From assembly GCA_934254815.1 (NCBI GenBank), contig CAKQME010000001.1, positions 1-64,000 on the forward strand: a DNA stretch of 64,000 nucleotides, written 5' to 3'. Within the stretch, counting starts at the first letter, position 1. Each line of letters starts with the position of its first letter. The translations under genes and the position numbers were made by a program. This DNA is from an uncultured Clostridia bacterium. Lineage in GTDB: Bacteria > Bacillota > Clostridia > Christensenellales > Borkfalkiaceae. Shown here piece by piece: positions 1-8,269 of the stretch. The notes under the pieces are model-generated. The model saw only the letters and a list, made by a program, of their open reading frames with translations. It was not told where the DNA came from and did not search any database.

Positions 1-7
1 ATATTAC

Positions 8-93
8 TGTCATTCTGAACGAAGTGAAGAATCCCATCGAATAAAGGCGGACTACTTGTACAGTGGGATATTTCGCTAACATTCAATATGACA
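8..93. repeat. R1 interspersed repeat, copy 1
   Basis: This is an 86-bp unit that starts TGTCATTCTGA and ends CAATATGACA, so its ends are imperfect inverted repeats (TGTCAT/ATGACA). Inside, AATCCCA and TGGGATA form a second nested pair, so the unit can fold into a long hairpin. The same unit recurs at 111-196, 215-301, near 28.0 kb, at 41.28-41.52 kb and at 54.34-54.53 kb. The layout suggests a MITE-like or REP-like element with no coding capacity. Confidence 0.85.
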
Positions 94-110
94 AAAAAAT
101 AAATTAAGTA

Positions 111-196
111 TGTCATTCTGAACGAAGTGAAGAATCCCATCGAATAAAGGCGGACTACTTGTACAGTGGGATATTTCGCTGTCGCTCAATATGACA
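111..196. repeat. R1 interspersed repeat, copy 2
   Basis: Second 86-bp R1 unit, nearly identical to copy 1 and in the same orientation, separated from it by a 17-bp AT-rich spacer. Near identity of tandem copies points to recent duplication. Confidence 0.85.
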
Positions 197-214
197 TATA
201 GGCTATAATATTAT

Positions 215-301
215 TGTCATTCTGAGGCTTTGCCGAAGAATCCCACCGAAAAAGTGTGGACTACTTGATACGGTGGGATGTTATTTATTTTTTACATGAC
301 A
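215..301. repeat. R1 interspersed repeat, copy 3 (diverged)
   Basis: Third unit, 87 bp, opening TGTCATTCTGAGG and closing ACATGACA. The nested pair is AATCCCACC/GGTGGGAT. It ends 16 bp before the stop codon of the minus-strand XRE gene, so its hairpin could also act in 3'-end formation of that transcript. Confidence 0.8.
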
Positions 302-316
302 TAAAACATTGTTGTT

Positions 317-1030
317 TTAGCGTTTGTTTTCGTTTTTGTTTTGCTCTTTTTGGCGATTGTGCGCGTCGATTGCACCCGAAATAGAATAAAATACGGGTAT
401 GCTTAGAAATAACGCCCACCACGGGTGCCATAACCCCCATTGCATACCGAGTATAATATAAACGAACGCAATAAGTACGGGATAGCAAAACGGAGTTACG
501 CGCTTTCTTATGATACATTCCAGAGTGGTATAATATAGAGGGATAGTGAGAAATAATGTCCAGGATATGTACCACCCGTTACCGAGAAAACCCCACAACA
601 GAAAACCTATCGTCGCCGCAAGCGGGTAGAGACTGCCGTATAACAACCTTACGGCTATGTGATCGCGTTTTGCTCTTTCTACGCGCGCTTTGCCTCGCTT
701 TTCGTCACGGTGTTCTTCGGCTTCTCTTTGTTTTTCGAAATCGTAATCGTCGTCGGTATCGTCGGCGTTACCGCGCCCTACGAAAAATTCGTCCTCGGTC
801 GGTCTGCGTTTCTCTTCGGCGGCTTTAGAGTTCGCGCCGCGAACGAGTTCGTCTAAACTTACGCCGTATAATTCTGATAACGCTATAAGATTGTCGGTGT
901 CGGGCGAAGAATCCCCGCATTCCCATTTGGAAACCGCCTGTCTCGAGACGTTTAATTTATCCGCAAGTTCTTCTTGCGACAGATTGTGGGCTTTTCGCAT
1001 TTCGTAAAGCCTTTGCGCTAATTCGGTCAT
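317..1030 (-). CDS. XRE-family regulator with C-terminal membrane segments
   Basis: 237 residues. An XRE/Cro helix-turn-helix fills residues 1-65 (LSQEELADKLNVSRQAVSKWE). A charged linker follows (about 70-125), then three or four hydrophobic segments (about 128-225) rich in Trp and Tyr. This is the common Firmicutes design of a DNA-binding domain tethered to the membrane; the signal it senses cannot be read from sequence. The ATG at 1030 has AAAGGAG upstream and a good promoter at 1062-1090. Palindromic CAATCGATTG sites around that promoter suggest self-repression. Family call is firm, function unknown. Confidence 0.85.
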   Translation of the reverse strand: MTELAQRLYEMRKAHNLSQEELADKLNVSRQAVSKWECGDSSPDTDNLIALSELYGVSLDELVRGANSKAAEEKRRPTEDEFFVGRGNADDTDDDYDFEKQREAEEHRDEKRGKARVERAKRDHIAVRLLYGSLYPLAATIGFLLWGFLGNGWYISWTLFLTIPLYYTTLECIIRKRVTPFCYPVLIAFVYIILGMQWGLWHPWWALFLSIPVFYSISGAIDAHNRQKEQNKNENKR

Positions 1031-1061
1031 ATTATTCTCCTTTAAGTTTTATATCATAATT

Positions 1062-1090
1062 ATTATACAATCGATTGAGCTATTTTTCAA
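1062..1090 (-). promoter_or_regulatory. Promoter of the membrane XRE gene with palindromic operator
   Basis: Minus strand: -35 TTGAAA (1085-1090), 17-bp spacer, -10 TATAAT (1062-1067). The spacer holds the perfect palindrome CAATCGATTG (1069-1078). Related half-sites lie upstream (CAACCGAT at 1088-1095 and ATCGGTTG near 1139-1146), as expected for a dimeric repressor acting on its own promoter. Confidence 0.65.
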
Positions 1091-1195
1091 CCGATTTTAA
1101 ATAGAAATAACGTAAATTCGGCTTGAAATTACGCAACTATCGGTTGCGGCGCGTAAATTTACGCTTTTTCGCTTGAAAAAATTTGAAATCGATAG

Positions 1196-1318
1196 TATAA
1201 TATAAGCGAGAAAACTTGCTTGCAAGGGTTTTCGAGCGCAGTATTTCAACAGAAACGGTGATTTGGCGAAGACAAAGCGCATGGCAACGGCAGTTGCCGA
1301 CAAAATTCTATTTTGTCT
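1196..1318 (+). repeat. R2 structured repeat, copy A
   Basis: About 123-bp unit starting with a TATAAT box. It contains three potential hairpins: GAAAACTTGC/GCAAGGGTTTTC, GGCAACggcaGTTGCC and GACAAAATtctATTTTGTC. Full or partial copies recur at 1330-1388, 54064-54177 and 54195-54258. It fills much of the 400-bp gap between the XRE gene and the DUF4097 gene. It could be a family of small RNA genes or a non-autonomous mobile repeat. Confidence 0.75.
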
Positions 1319-1329
1319 TGTTTTAATGT

Positions 1330-1388
1330 TATAATATAAGCGAAAAAAAACTTACTTGCAATGGTTTTCGCGCGCTGTGTTTAAACGA
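1330..1388 (+). repeat. R2 structured repeat, copy B (partial)
   Basis: Truncated R2 copy directly after copy A. It keeps the leading TATAATATAAGCG and the first hairpin, then diverges. It lies 48 bp before the DUF4097 start codon, so its TATAAT could double as that gene's -10 box. Confidence 0.65.
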
Positions 1389-1435
1389 AATCGGATAAAC
1401 GACGGTTGCCTGAAAATCTCATTTTTAATTAAACT

Positions 1436-2220
1436 ATGAAAAGATTTAAATTTTTAATTGCCGTCGCGTCTGCGTGTATAGCGGCATGTTTGTCGGCGGG
1501 CTGTAAAAACGTAATAAAAGGCGATACTTTTATCGAAAAGACTTATTCGGCTTCAGGCGAAGTTACTTCGCTTGAACTCAATCTCAGAAATTCCGTCGTA
1601 AAGATTAAGGAGTATGACGGAGAAAGCGTTTCGGTGACTTATAGCGAAACGTTGTCGGGCGATAAAGCGATAAACTCCTATCGCGTTACCGAAGAGAACG
1701 GAAAACTGTCGGTTACGGAAATTAAGCTTGCCTCGGAACTTGTTTCGATGCAGGCTCCCGAAACCGTAGTTGCGTTGCCGACGGGCGGAAGTTACGAGAT
1801 ATCCGTAAAAACCGCTAACGGCGCAATATCGTTAAAAGCCGACGTTGCGGAATATTCGTCGGTGAAATTGCAAACCGATAACGGGAAAATTTCGGTCGAC
1901 GGCGAGCTTGTCTGCGCGTCGCTCGAATGTGACACCGATAACGGAAGTATAGAGTTAAACGGTAGCGTTTATGCCGAAGAGGTTGATTGCGAAACCGATA
2001 ACGGCTCCGTAATCGCCGCGTTTATAGCCGCGGAAAGCGTTTTACTCTTAAAACCGATATCGGAAGTATAGAGGCTAAACTGATAGACGATAAAACCGAC
2101 TATGACATAACCGTTTCGAAACCGTCGGTGGGTAGTTGTAACGTTGAAAACAGAAAGGGCGGTAGCAGGAAATTAAATTTGACCTGCGACGTCGGCAGTA
2201 TAGAAATAATATTCGACTGA
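1436..2220 (+). pseudogene. DUF4097-family lipoprotein, frameshifted
   Basis: The protein starts with a lipoprotein signal (LSAGC, Cys at residue 23) and continues as a DUF4097-type beta-helix with repeated TDNGSIE/TDNGKISV motifs, an adhesin-like fold found at the Gram-positive surface. The first frame stops at 2071, but the -1 frame continues in perfect register (KTDIGSIEA at about 2050, ending DVGSIEIIFD) to TGA at 2220. One extra T in the run at 2038-2042 would restore a roughly 260-residue protein. I therefore call one gene with a homopolymer frameshift, either a real mutation or a sequencing error. Confidence 0.8.
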
Positions 2221-2233
2221 ATGAATAACCCGA

Positions 2234-2268
2234 ACGGGAGTTGCGCGACTGCGCGACCCCCGTTTTTT
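2234..2268 (+). terminator. Rho-independent terminator after the DUF4097 gene
   Basis: Stem of ACGGGAGTTGCG with CGCGACCCCCGT (one mismatch, one wobble), short loop, then six T. Confidence 0.75.
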
Positions 2269-2352
2269 AAAATCGCGTAAAGTTTGCCTGCGCCTAAAAA
2301 ACGAAAGAAAATATAAATAAATTAAAAAATTATATAAATAGAACAAAAATAC

Positions 2353-2381
2353 TTGACAGTCGAATATAATGTTGATATAAT
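2353..2381 (+). promoter_or_regulatory. Promoter of the glmU-like/glmM/glmS operon
   Basis: Consensus TTGACA (2353-2358), 17-bp spacer, consensus TATAAT (2376-2381). Transcription would start near 2388, giving a leader of about 50 nt. Confidence 0.85.
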
Positions 2382-2437
2382 AGCAGGCACGCAATAGGGC
2401 GAATTTGCTATTACAAGATTTTAAAATCGAGGGTCAG

Positions 2438-3109
2438 ATGCAAAACAAGATAAACGCAGACGGGCTGTATATAGAGCCGTCGGTCAAAGTAGGTAAAAAC
2501 GTTACGTTTTACGGCAACAGCTTTTTGTTCGGAGAAACGGTTATAGGCGATAATTGCGTAATATACCCGAACAATTTCGTAAAAGATTCGGTTATAGGCG
2601 CGGGCTGTACGCTTTATCCGAATAATTACATAGAAAATTCGGATATAGAAGAAAACGTTAAGATCAAATCGAGCGATATTGCCGATGCGAAAGTTGAGAC
2701 GGGCGCGGAAGTCGGTCCTTTTTCAAGGCTCAGACCCAAAGCCGTCGTCGGCAAAAACGCTAAAGTCGGCAATTTCGTCGAGATAAAAAACGCGGTTTTA
2801 GGCGATGGCAGTAAGGCTTCGCATTTAACTTACGTCGGTGACGCTGATATAGGCAAGGATTGCAATATAGGCTGCGGCGCAATCTTCGTCAATTATAACG
2901 GAAGAAATAAAAATCGTTCGTCGGTAGGGGATAATTCGTTTATAGGCAGTAACTGTAACGTTATCGCCCCCGTAAATATAGGCGACGGCGCGTATGTGTG
3001 CGCGGGTACTACGATTACGGAAAACGTCGACGGCGGCGATTTCGTGATAGGCAGATCCCGTCAGGAAGTAAAGAAGAACAGAGCGAAAAATTATTTAAAG
3101 GAGAAATAG
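2438..3109 (+). CDS. GlmU-type glucosamine-1-phosphate N-acetyltransferase domain, stand-alone
   Basis: Left-handed beta-helix of hexapeptide repeats along its whole 223 residues. The C-terminal half matches the GlmU acetyltransferase domain: RLRP phosphate-binding motif, GNFVEIKN, SHLTYVGDADIG with the catalytic His, NIGCG, NYNG with a following Lys, and GAYVCAGTTIT. The N-terminal uridylyltransferase half of normal GlmU (about 450 residues) is absent. It should make GlcNAc-1-phosphate from GlcN-1-phosphate and acetyl-CoA, fed by GlmM and GlmS next to it. The ATG at 2438 is preferred because GAGGG lies 5 nt upstream; an in-frame TTG exists at 2405. Confidence 0.85.
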   Translation: MQNKINADGLYIEPSVKVGKNVTFYGNSFLFGETVIGDNCVIYPNNFVKDSVIGAGCTLYPNNYIENSDIEENVKIKSSDIADAKVETGAEVGPFSRLRPKAVVGKNAKVGNFVEIKNAVLGDGSKASHLTYVGDADIGKDCNIGCGAIFVNYNGRNKNRSSVGDNSFIGSNCNVIAPVNIGDGAYVCAGTTITENVDGGDFVIGRSRQEVKKNRAKNYLKEK

Positions 3110-3114
3110 GATTT

Positions 3115-4428
3115 ATGGGATTATTTTTCGGTACGGACGGTTTAAGAGGTATCGTCAACGAAGATTTAACTCACGAAGTGGCATTCAAGTGCGGCAACGC
3201 GCTTTCGGTTTTGAAAAACAAGCCTAAGGTTGTAATAGGCAGAGATACGCGTATCAGCGGCGAGTATTTAACGCTTGCCGTCGCGTTGGGCGCGATGAGC
3301 GGCGGTGCGGAGGTTATAGATCTCGGCGTTATACCGACTGCCGGCGTGGCTTATCTTACGAAATTGTATAAAGCCGACTACGGCGTGGTTATAAGCGCGT
3401 CGCATAACCCTAAGGAATATAACGGGATAAAGATATTCAACTCCGACGGGTATAAACTCGGAGATAAAGAAGAAGAGCGGGTGGAACGTTGCTTTATAAC
3501 TTCCAAAATAAACGAATTTCCGAATATCGGCACGTTTACGTTTGCGAAAAACGCGGCTAAAGATTATATAAATTTTTTAATTTCGAATTGCAGGGCGAGC
3601 TTAAAGGGAATGTCCGTCGTTCTCGACGGGGCTAACGGCGCGGCTTCAAAGATCGCGCCCGCAGTATTCCGCGCGCTCGGCGCCGACGTCGTTGCGACTA
3701 ATTGCGTGTCCGACGGTATGCGTATAAACGAAAAGTGCGGCGCAACCTGTATCGAAACGCTGGTAGGAAGAATGAAGAGATATTCCGCCGACGTCGGCTT
3801 TGCTTTCGACGGAGACGCCGACAGATTGATAGCCGTCGATTCCGACGGCAGAGTGGTAGACGGCGATATGCTCATCTATGTTCTTGCTCGTTATCTCGAT
3901 TCGAAAGGCAGACTTAAAGGTCATAAAGCCGTGGGTACTACTCATACGAATATGGCGATCGAAAAAGCTCTTAAAAATATCGGCATAGATTTTGTCCGCA
4001 CGGATATAGGCGATAAATACGTTTTGCAAAGACTTGTGGAAGACGGCTTGTCGCTCGGCGGCGAGCAGTCGGGGCATATTATTCTCAAAGATATTCACAC
4101 CACGGGCGACGGAATACTTACGGCGGTGTTCGTCGCTTCGATGCTCGCGGAGGAACATACCACGCTTTCCGCTCTGGCAGACGTCAAACCATATCCGCAG
4201 ACGAATATAAATGTAGTCGTTTCCGATAAACACAGGGTTATCAACAGCGAACTCGTAGCCGAAAAAGTGGCGAAGGCGAAAGCCGAGCTTGACGGCAAGG
4301 GCAGGGTCATGGTGAGAGCTTCGGGTACGGAGCCTAAAATCAGGGTTATGGTCGAAAGCGAAAACGAAAAGCTTAACGCAGAACTCGCGGGGAGAATCGT
4401 CGAGGCGGTAAAGGAGTTGGAAAAATAA
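3115..4428 (+). CDS. glmM: Phosphoglucosamine mutase
   Basis: 437 residues, normal for GlmM. It interconverts glucosamine-6-phosphate and glucosamine-1-phosphate for cell-wall precursor synthesis. Visible motifs: catalytic phosphoserine loop VISASHNPKEYNG (about 95-107), Mg-binding DGDADR (about 238-243), sugar-binding GGEQSGH (about 319) and phosphate-binding RASGTEPKIRVM near the C-terminus. The upstream gene's stop codon sits inside the ribosome-binding region (AAGGAGAAATAGG), so translation is coupled. The ATG at 3115 is supported by this site; the longer open frame from 2998 is an overlap artefact. Confidence 0.95.
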   Translation: MGLFFGTDGLRGIVNEDLTHEVAFKCGNALSVLKNKPKVVIGRDTRISGEYLTLAVALGAMSGGAEVIDLGVIPTAGVAYLTKLYKADYGVVISASHNPKEYNGIKIFNSDGYKLGDKEEERVERCFITSKINEFPNIGTFTFAKNAAKDYINFLISNCRASLKGMSVVLDGANGAASKIAPAVFRALGADVVATNCVSDGMRINEKCGATCIETLVGRMKRYSADVGFAFDGDADRLIAVDSDGRVVDGDMLIYVLARYLDSKGRLKGHKAVGTTHTNMAIEKALKNIGIDFVRTDIGDKYVLQRLVEDGLSLGGEQSGHIILKDIHTTGDGILTAVFVASMLAEEHTTLSALADVKPYPQTNINVVVSDKHRVINSELVAEKVAKAKAELDGKGRVMVRASGTEPKIRVMVESENEKLNAELAGRIVEAVKELEK

Positions 4429-4432
4429 TTTT

Positions 4433-6193
4433 ATGTGCGGAATTGCGGGGCTTATAGGAAAAAGCGGGGTATACGACGATCTGGTAGGATATCTCGGCAA
4501 ATTGGAATACAGGGGCTATGATTCGGCGGGAGTCGCCACGGTGAACGCCGACGGGAAAATAGCTGTGGTAAAACGCGTCGGAGAAGTTAAAAATCTTATC
4601 GGCGCGGGTGATGAACTTAACGGAAAAATCGGTATAGCGCATACGAGATGGGCTACTCACGGTAAACCGAGCGAGCGTAACGCTCATCCTCATTTGTCCG
4701 AAAACGGAGAATGGGCGGTGGTGCATAACGGCATTATAGAAAACGCAGACGAAATAAAATCTACCGAGCTTAAGGGCGTAAAATTTTTTAGCTCTACGGA
4801 TACCGAAGTCATACCCGATCTTTTGGAGAAATATTGCGTTAATCGCTCTGTAAAGGAGTTTTCATACGTTACGGCTATGTTAAAGGGCAGTTACGCGCTG
4901 GCGTGCGTGGCGAAAGGCGGAAACAAAATTTTCGCCGCGGCGAAAAACAGCCCGTTATTCGTCGGCGTAACCGAAAAGGGAACGGCGGTTTCGAGCGATC
5001 CGATAATTTTTACGCGCGGAGCAAACGCCTATGAACTTTCGGGCGGAGAGATTGCCGTTATCGACGGCGACGGCGTAAAATTCTATTCTCCTGGCGGCGA
5101 AGAGATAAAAAAAGAACCGACAAAACTCGATATTTCCGCCGAAGACGAAGACAAGGGCAGTTACGCGCACTTTATGCGTAAAGAAATTGCGGAGATACCT
5201 GCGGTTTTAAAGCGTATATCCGAAGAATATTCGCGCGGAATAACCGAAGCGGCATTTAAAGACGTGGATAAAACAAAGTTCGACTCGGTAAAATTCGTCG
5301 GCTGCGGAACGGCGTATAACGCGGCGTGTTACGGCAGAGATATGGTTCTTGCCAATCTCGGTATAAACGCTACCGTCAGCGTGGCGAGCGAACTTCTCTA
5401 TTCCGACGAAGTAATCGACGATAAAACGGTCGTCGTCGCGGTAAGTCAGAGCGGCGAAACGGCAGATACGGTCGGAGTTATGCGTAAGGCGAAAGAAAAA
5501 GGCGCGCTTCTCGTCGCTGTGACGAACGTCGGTTACAGTACGCTTGCAAGAATGTCCGACGTGGTTCTGCCGGTATTCGCGGGGCGTGAAATCGCGGTTG
5601 CTTCTACTAAGGCTTACGTCGCTCAGCTTGCCGTTTTGTATACGGTTATAAAGACGCTCGCGGGTAAAAAACATTCGCTCGAAAGCGCGGCTAAGCGGGC
5701 AAGAGAACTCGAAAGCAGAGATTATAGCGCGATTATCGATATAATTAAAGATAAAAACGAACTCTTTTTGCTTGGGCGCGGGCTGGATTATTATACGGCT
5801 GAAGAGAGCGCGCTGAAGATAAAAGAAATAGCTTACGTCAACGCCAACGCGTATATGTCGGGCGAGCTTAAACACGGGTTTATCGCGCTTATAGAAAAAG
5901 GTTCGGCGGTCGTGGTGTATTGTACGCAGAAAAAACTCGAAGATAAGTGCTTGTCAGCCGTCCGCGAAGTCTCGGCAAGAGGAGCGAAAGTGATTATGAT
6001 AACGCCTTTCGGACTCAGCGAAGAGATTGAAAAAAGGGTTTTTGCAAAGATAGAACTCGCGGAAATCGACGACGAATTGGAACCGCTTGCGGATATAATA
6101 CCGTGGCAGATAATCTCTTATGAGGTCGCCGTGTCGAAAGGCTTCGACCCCGATAAACCGCGTAACCTTGCAAAGTCGGTAACGGTGGAGTAA
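4433..6193 (+). CDS. glmS: Glutamine-fructose-6-phosphate aminotransferase (isomerizing)
   Basis: 586 residues. It makes glucosamine-6-phosphate from fructose-6-phosphate and glutamine. The N-terminal class II glutaminase domain starts with Cys1 right after Met (MCGIAGLIG) and keeps THGKPSERNAHPH. Two SIS sugar-isomerase domains follow (SQSGETADT near 338; STKAYVAQ near 386). The C-terminus EVAVSKGFDPDKPRNLAKSVTVE is the classic GlmS ending. It begins 4 nt after glmM. No glmS ribozyme is visible, as expected for an internal operon position. Confidence 0.97.
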   Translation: MCGIAGLIGKSGVYDDLVGYLGKLEYRGYDSAGVATVNADGKIAVVKRVGEVKNLIGAGDELNGKIGIAHTRWATHGKPSERNAHPHLSENGEWAVVHNGIIENADEIKSTELKGVKFFSSTDTEVIPDLLEKYCVNRSVKEFSYVTAMLKGSYALACVAKGGNKIFAAAKNSPLFVGVTEKGTAVSSDPIIFTRGANAYELSGGEIAVIDGDGVKFYSPGGEEIKKEPTKLDISAEDEDKGSYAHFMRKEIAEIPAVLKRISEEYSRGITEAAFKDVDKTKFDSVKFVGCGTAYNAACYGRDMVLANLGINATVSVASELLYSDEVIDDKTVVVAVSQSGETADTVGVMRKAKEKGALLVAVTNVGYSTLARMSDVVLPVFAGREIAVASTKAYVAQLAVLYTVIKTLAGKKHSLESAAKRARELESRDYSAIIDIIKDKNELFLLGRGLDYYTAEESALKIKEIAYVNANAYMSGELKHGFIALIEKGSAVVVYCTQKKLEDKCLSAVREVSARGAKVIMITPFGLSEEIEKRVFAKIELAEIDDELEPLADIIPWQIISYEVAVSKGFDPDKPRNLAKSVTVE

Positions 6194-6198
6194 AGAGC

Positions 6199-6227
6199 TT
6201 GACATCGTTTATTTAAGGTGATATAAT
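6199..6227 (+). promoter_or_regulatory. Promoter of the ktrB-ktrA genes
   Basis: TTGACA (6199-6204), 17-bp spacer, TATAAT (6222-6227), starting 6 bp after the glmS stop codon. Confidence 0.85.
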
Positions 6228-6228
6228 A

Positions 6229-6261
6229 AAAACCGTCGCATCGGTAAGGTGTGACGGTTTT
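6229..6261 (+). terminator. Hairpin between glmS and ktrB, possible terminator
   Basis: AAAACCGTCGCA pairs with TGTGACGGTTTT around the loop TCGGTAAGG. It can terminate glmS transcripts, but it also lies directly after the ktrB -10 box and 3 nt before the ktrB start codon. The only Shine-Dalgarno-like sequence (AAGGTG) is in its loop and right arm, so it may also control ktrB translation. Confidence 0.6.
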
Positions 6262-6264
6262 ATT

Positions 6265-7593
6265 ATGAAAAATCCTTTTAAAAAAATATCCGTTTCGCAG
6301 ATAATAATATTGGGTTTCATCGCCGTGATTTTGTTCGGAAGTCTGCTTCTCTCTTTGCCGATAGCGTCGAGAGACAGACAGTGGACGAGTTATTCCGACG
6401 CGCTCTTTACGGCGGTTTCTTCAACCTGCGTAACAGGGCTTGTCGTCGTCGATACGGCTACGAAATGGTCGCTCTTCGGTCAGATAGTAATTCTCGCGCT
6501 TATTCAGATTGGCGGGCTGGGAGTTATAACCGTTGCCATGACGATAATGATGATAACTAAAAAGCGTATAGGCTTGCAGGAACGAGCCGCCGTGAGGGAT
6601 TCGCTTTCGGCTACTCAACTCGGCGGTGTGGTTCGGCTTATGCGTTTTATACTTGCCGTTACGTTTTGTATAGAGATAGCGGGCGCGATATCGCTTTCGT
6701 TCGCGTTTGTTCCGAAATACGGTTTTTTCAGAGGCGTGTGGTACGGGATTTTCCATTCGGTATCGTCGTTTTGTAATGCCGGTTTCGATTTGCTGGGGCG
6801 CGGCAACGAGTTTTGTTCGCTTACCGATTACGCCGCCGATCCGCTTGTCAATATAACCGTGATGTTCCTTATTGTGTCGGGCGGAATAGGCTTTTTGACA
6901 TGGCAGGATATAAGAGAAAATAAATTCAGATTCTCGAAATACAGAATGCAGACAAAAGTTATTCTCGTAGCCACGGCTATGCTTATAATATTGCCGGCAA
7001 TTTGGTTTTTCTTCGTCGATTTCGCGGATAAACCCACGGGCGAAAGGGTGTTGTTGTCGCTTTTTCAGGCGATTACGCCGAGAACGGCGGGCAGTAATAC
7101 CGCCGATCTTAACGCTATGAGCGAAAGCAGCCGCGCTGTTATGATTATGCTTATGCTTACGGGCGGAGCTTCGGGTTCTACGGCGGGCGGAATAAAAATA
7201 AACACCGTTTCGGTGCTTGCGCTCGCAACGGTTTCGATTTTCAGAAGAAATAAAGACGTAAACGCGTTCAGAAGAAGAATAAGCGACGAAACGATACGAA
7301 AAGCCGCCGCCGTCGCCGCGTTGTATATAGCGTTGTGGGCGGCGGGCGGAATAGCTTTGAGCGCGATAGAAAATCTGTCGCTTTCAGCGTGCCTTTACGA
7401 AACGGCTTCGGCTATCGGTACCGTCGGGCTGTCGCTCGGCATTACGCCGATGCTTTCGGTCGCTTCGCGCGCGATATTGAGTTCGTTTATGTTCATCGGT
7501 CGAATCGGCGGGGTGACGTTCGCGTTTGCCGCCGTTATCAAGAAAAACGACCCCGCGGCAAGATTGCCCGAGGGGAAAATAAATATAGGGTAA
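6265..7593 (+). CDS. ktrB: Potassium uptake channel subunit, KtrB/TrkH family
   Basis: 442 residues of hydrophobic segments arranged as four M1-P-M2 repeats typical of the Trk/Ktr/HKT superfamily. Pore-loop signatures are visible: SSTCVTGLVVVDT (about 51), SSFCNAGFDLLG (about 168), ITPRTAGSNTAD (about 271) and ASAIGTVGLSLG (about 380), each with the selectivity Gly. It forms the membrane pore of a K+ (and possibly Na+-coupled) uptake system gated by the adjacent KtrA ring. Length matches KtrB better than TrkH. Confidence 0.93.
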   Translation: MKNPFKKISVSQIIILGFIAVILFGSLLLSLPIASRDRQWTSYSDALFTAVSSTCVTGLVVVDTATKWSLFGQIVILALIQIGGLGVITVAMTIMMITKKRIGLQERAAVRDSLSATQLGGVVRLMRFILAVTFCIEIAGAISLSFAFVPKYGFFRGVWYGIFHSVSSFCNAGFDLLGRGNEFCSLTDYAADPLVNITVMFLIVSGGIGFLTWQDIRENKFRFSKYRMQTKVILVATAMLIILPAIWFFFVDFADKPTGERVLLSLFQAITPRTAGSNTADLNAMSESSRAVMIMLMLTGGASGSTAGGIKINTVSVLALATVSIFRRNKDVNAFRRRISDETIRKAAAVAALYIALWAAGGIALSAIENLSLSACLYETASAIGTVGLSLGITPMLSVASRAILSSFMFIGRIGGVTFAFAAVIKKNDPAARLPEGKINIG

Positions 7594-7597
7594 AATT

Positions 7598-8245
7598 ATG
7601 AAATCCGTATTGCTTATAGGTTTAGGAAGATTCGGGTTTAACGTATCGGTTAAACTTCATTCTCTGGGGCATGAGATTATGGCGATTGATAAGTCCGAAA
7701 AACGCGTGAACGCGGCTTTGCCGATCGTTACCGACGCGCAGATAGGCGACGCTACCGACCCCGAATTGTTAAAATCGCTCGGAATAAAGAATTTCGACGT
7801 ATGTATCGTGGCAATTGGCAACGATTTTCAGAGTTCGCTCGAAATATCGTCGCTTTTAAAAGAAATGGGCGCGAAACTCGTCGTGGCGAGAGCCAGCGGC
7901 GATATGCAGGAATCGCTGCTTAAAAAAATAGGGGCGGACGAAGTCGTTTACCCCGAAAAGCAGCTTGCCGACTGGACGGCTATCCGTTATACATCCGATC
8001 ACGTTACGGGGTATATTCAGATCGACGGCGATTATTCCATTTTCGAAGTATCCGTACCCGACGAGTGGAAAGGAAAGACGCTCGGAGAACTCGACGTCAG
8101 AAGAAAATATTCAATAAACGTTCTCGGCGTTAAATCCGACGGAAAAATGAACCCCGTTATCGGACCGGAAACGGTTTTAAACGACGGCATCACGCTTATG
8201 GTGCTTGGCAGGTTTAAAGACTTGAAGCATTGCTTTAAGATTTAA
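7598..8245 (+). CDS. ktrA: Potassium uptake regulatory subunit, KtrA (RCK domain)
   Basis: 215 residues. The N-terminal RCK/TrkA-N Rossmann fold starts SVLLIGLGRFGFNVS (GxGxxG) with an acidic residue (AIDKS) ending beta-2 for nucleotide binding. A TrkA-C domain occupies about residues 140-215. It is cytoplasmic, binds ATP/ADP, and gates KtrB, whose gene ends 4 nt upstream. Confidence 0.94.
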   Translation: MKSVLLIGLGRFGFNVSVKLHSLGHEIMAIDKSEKRVNAALPIVTDAQIGDATDPELLKSLGIKNFDVCIVAIGNDFQSSLEISSLLKEMGAKLVVARASGDMQESLLKKIGADEVVYPEKQLADWTAIRYTSDHVTGYIQIDGDYSIFEVSVPDEWKGKTLGELDVRRKYSINVLGVKSDGKMNPVIGPETVLNDGITLMVLGRFKDLKHCFKI

Positions 8246-8269
8246 TAAAAATATAACAAGGTGATAAAA

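Noticed and set aside
1..301. CRISPR array from the repeated units at the left edge
   Set aside because: Units are 86 bp, palindromic, with 17-18 bp unequal AT spacers, and recur singly elsewhere; no cas genes.
2998..3114. Extended N-terminus of glmM overlapping the acetyltransferase gene
   Set aside because: GlmM homology starts at 3115, where an SD is present; the extension is basic out-of-frame translation of the previous gene.
6229..6261. glmS ribozyme or riboswitch
   Set aside because: The hairpin lies downstream of glmS and lacks the ribozyme core; the operon leader at 2388-2437 is too short.
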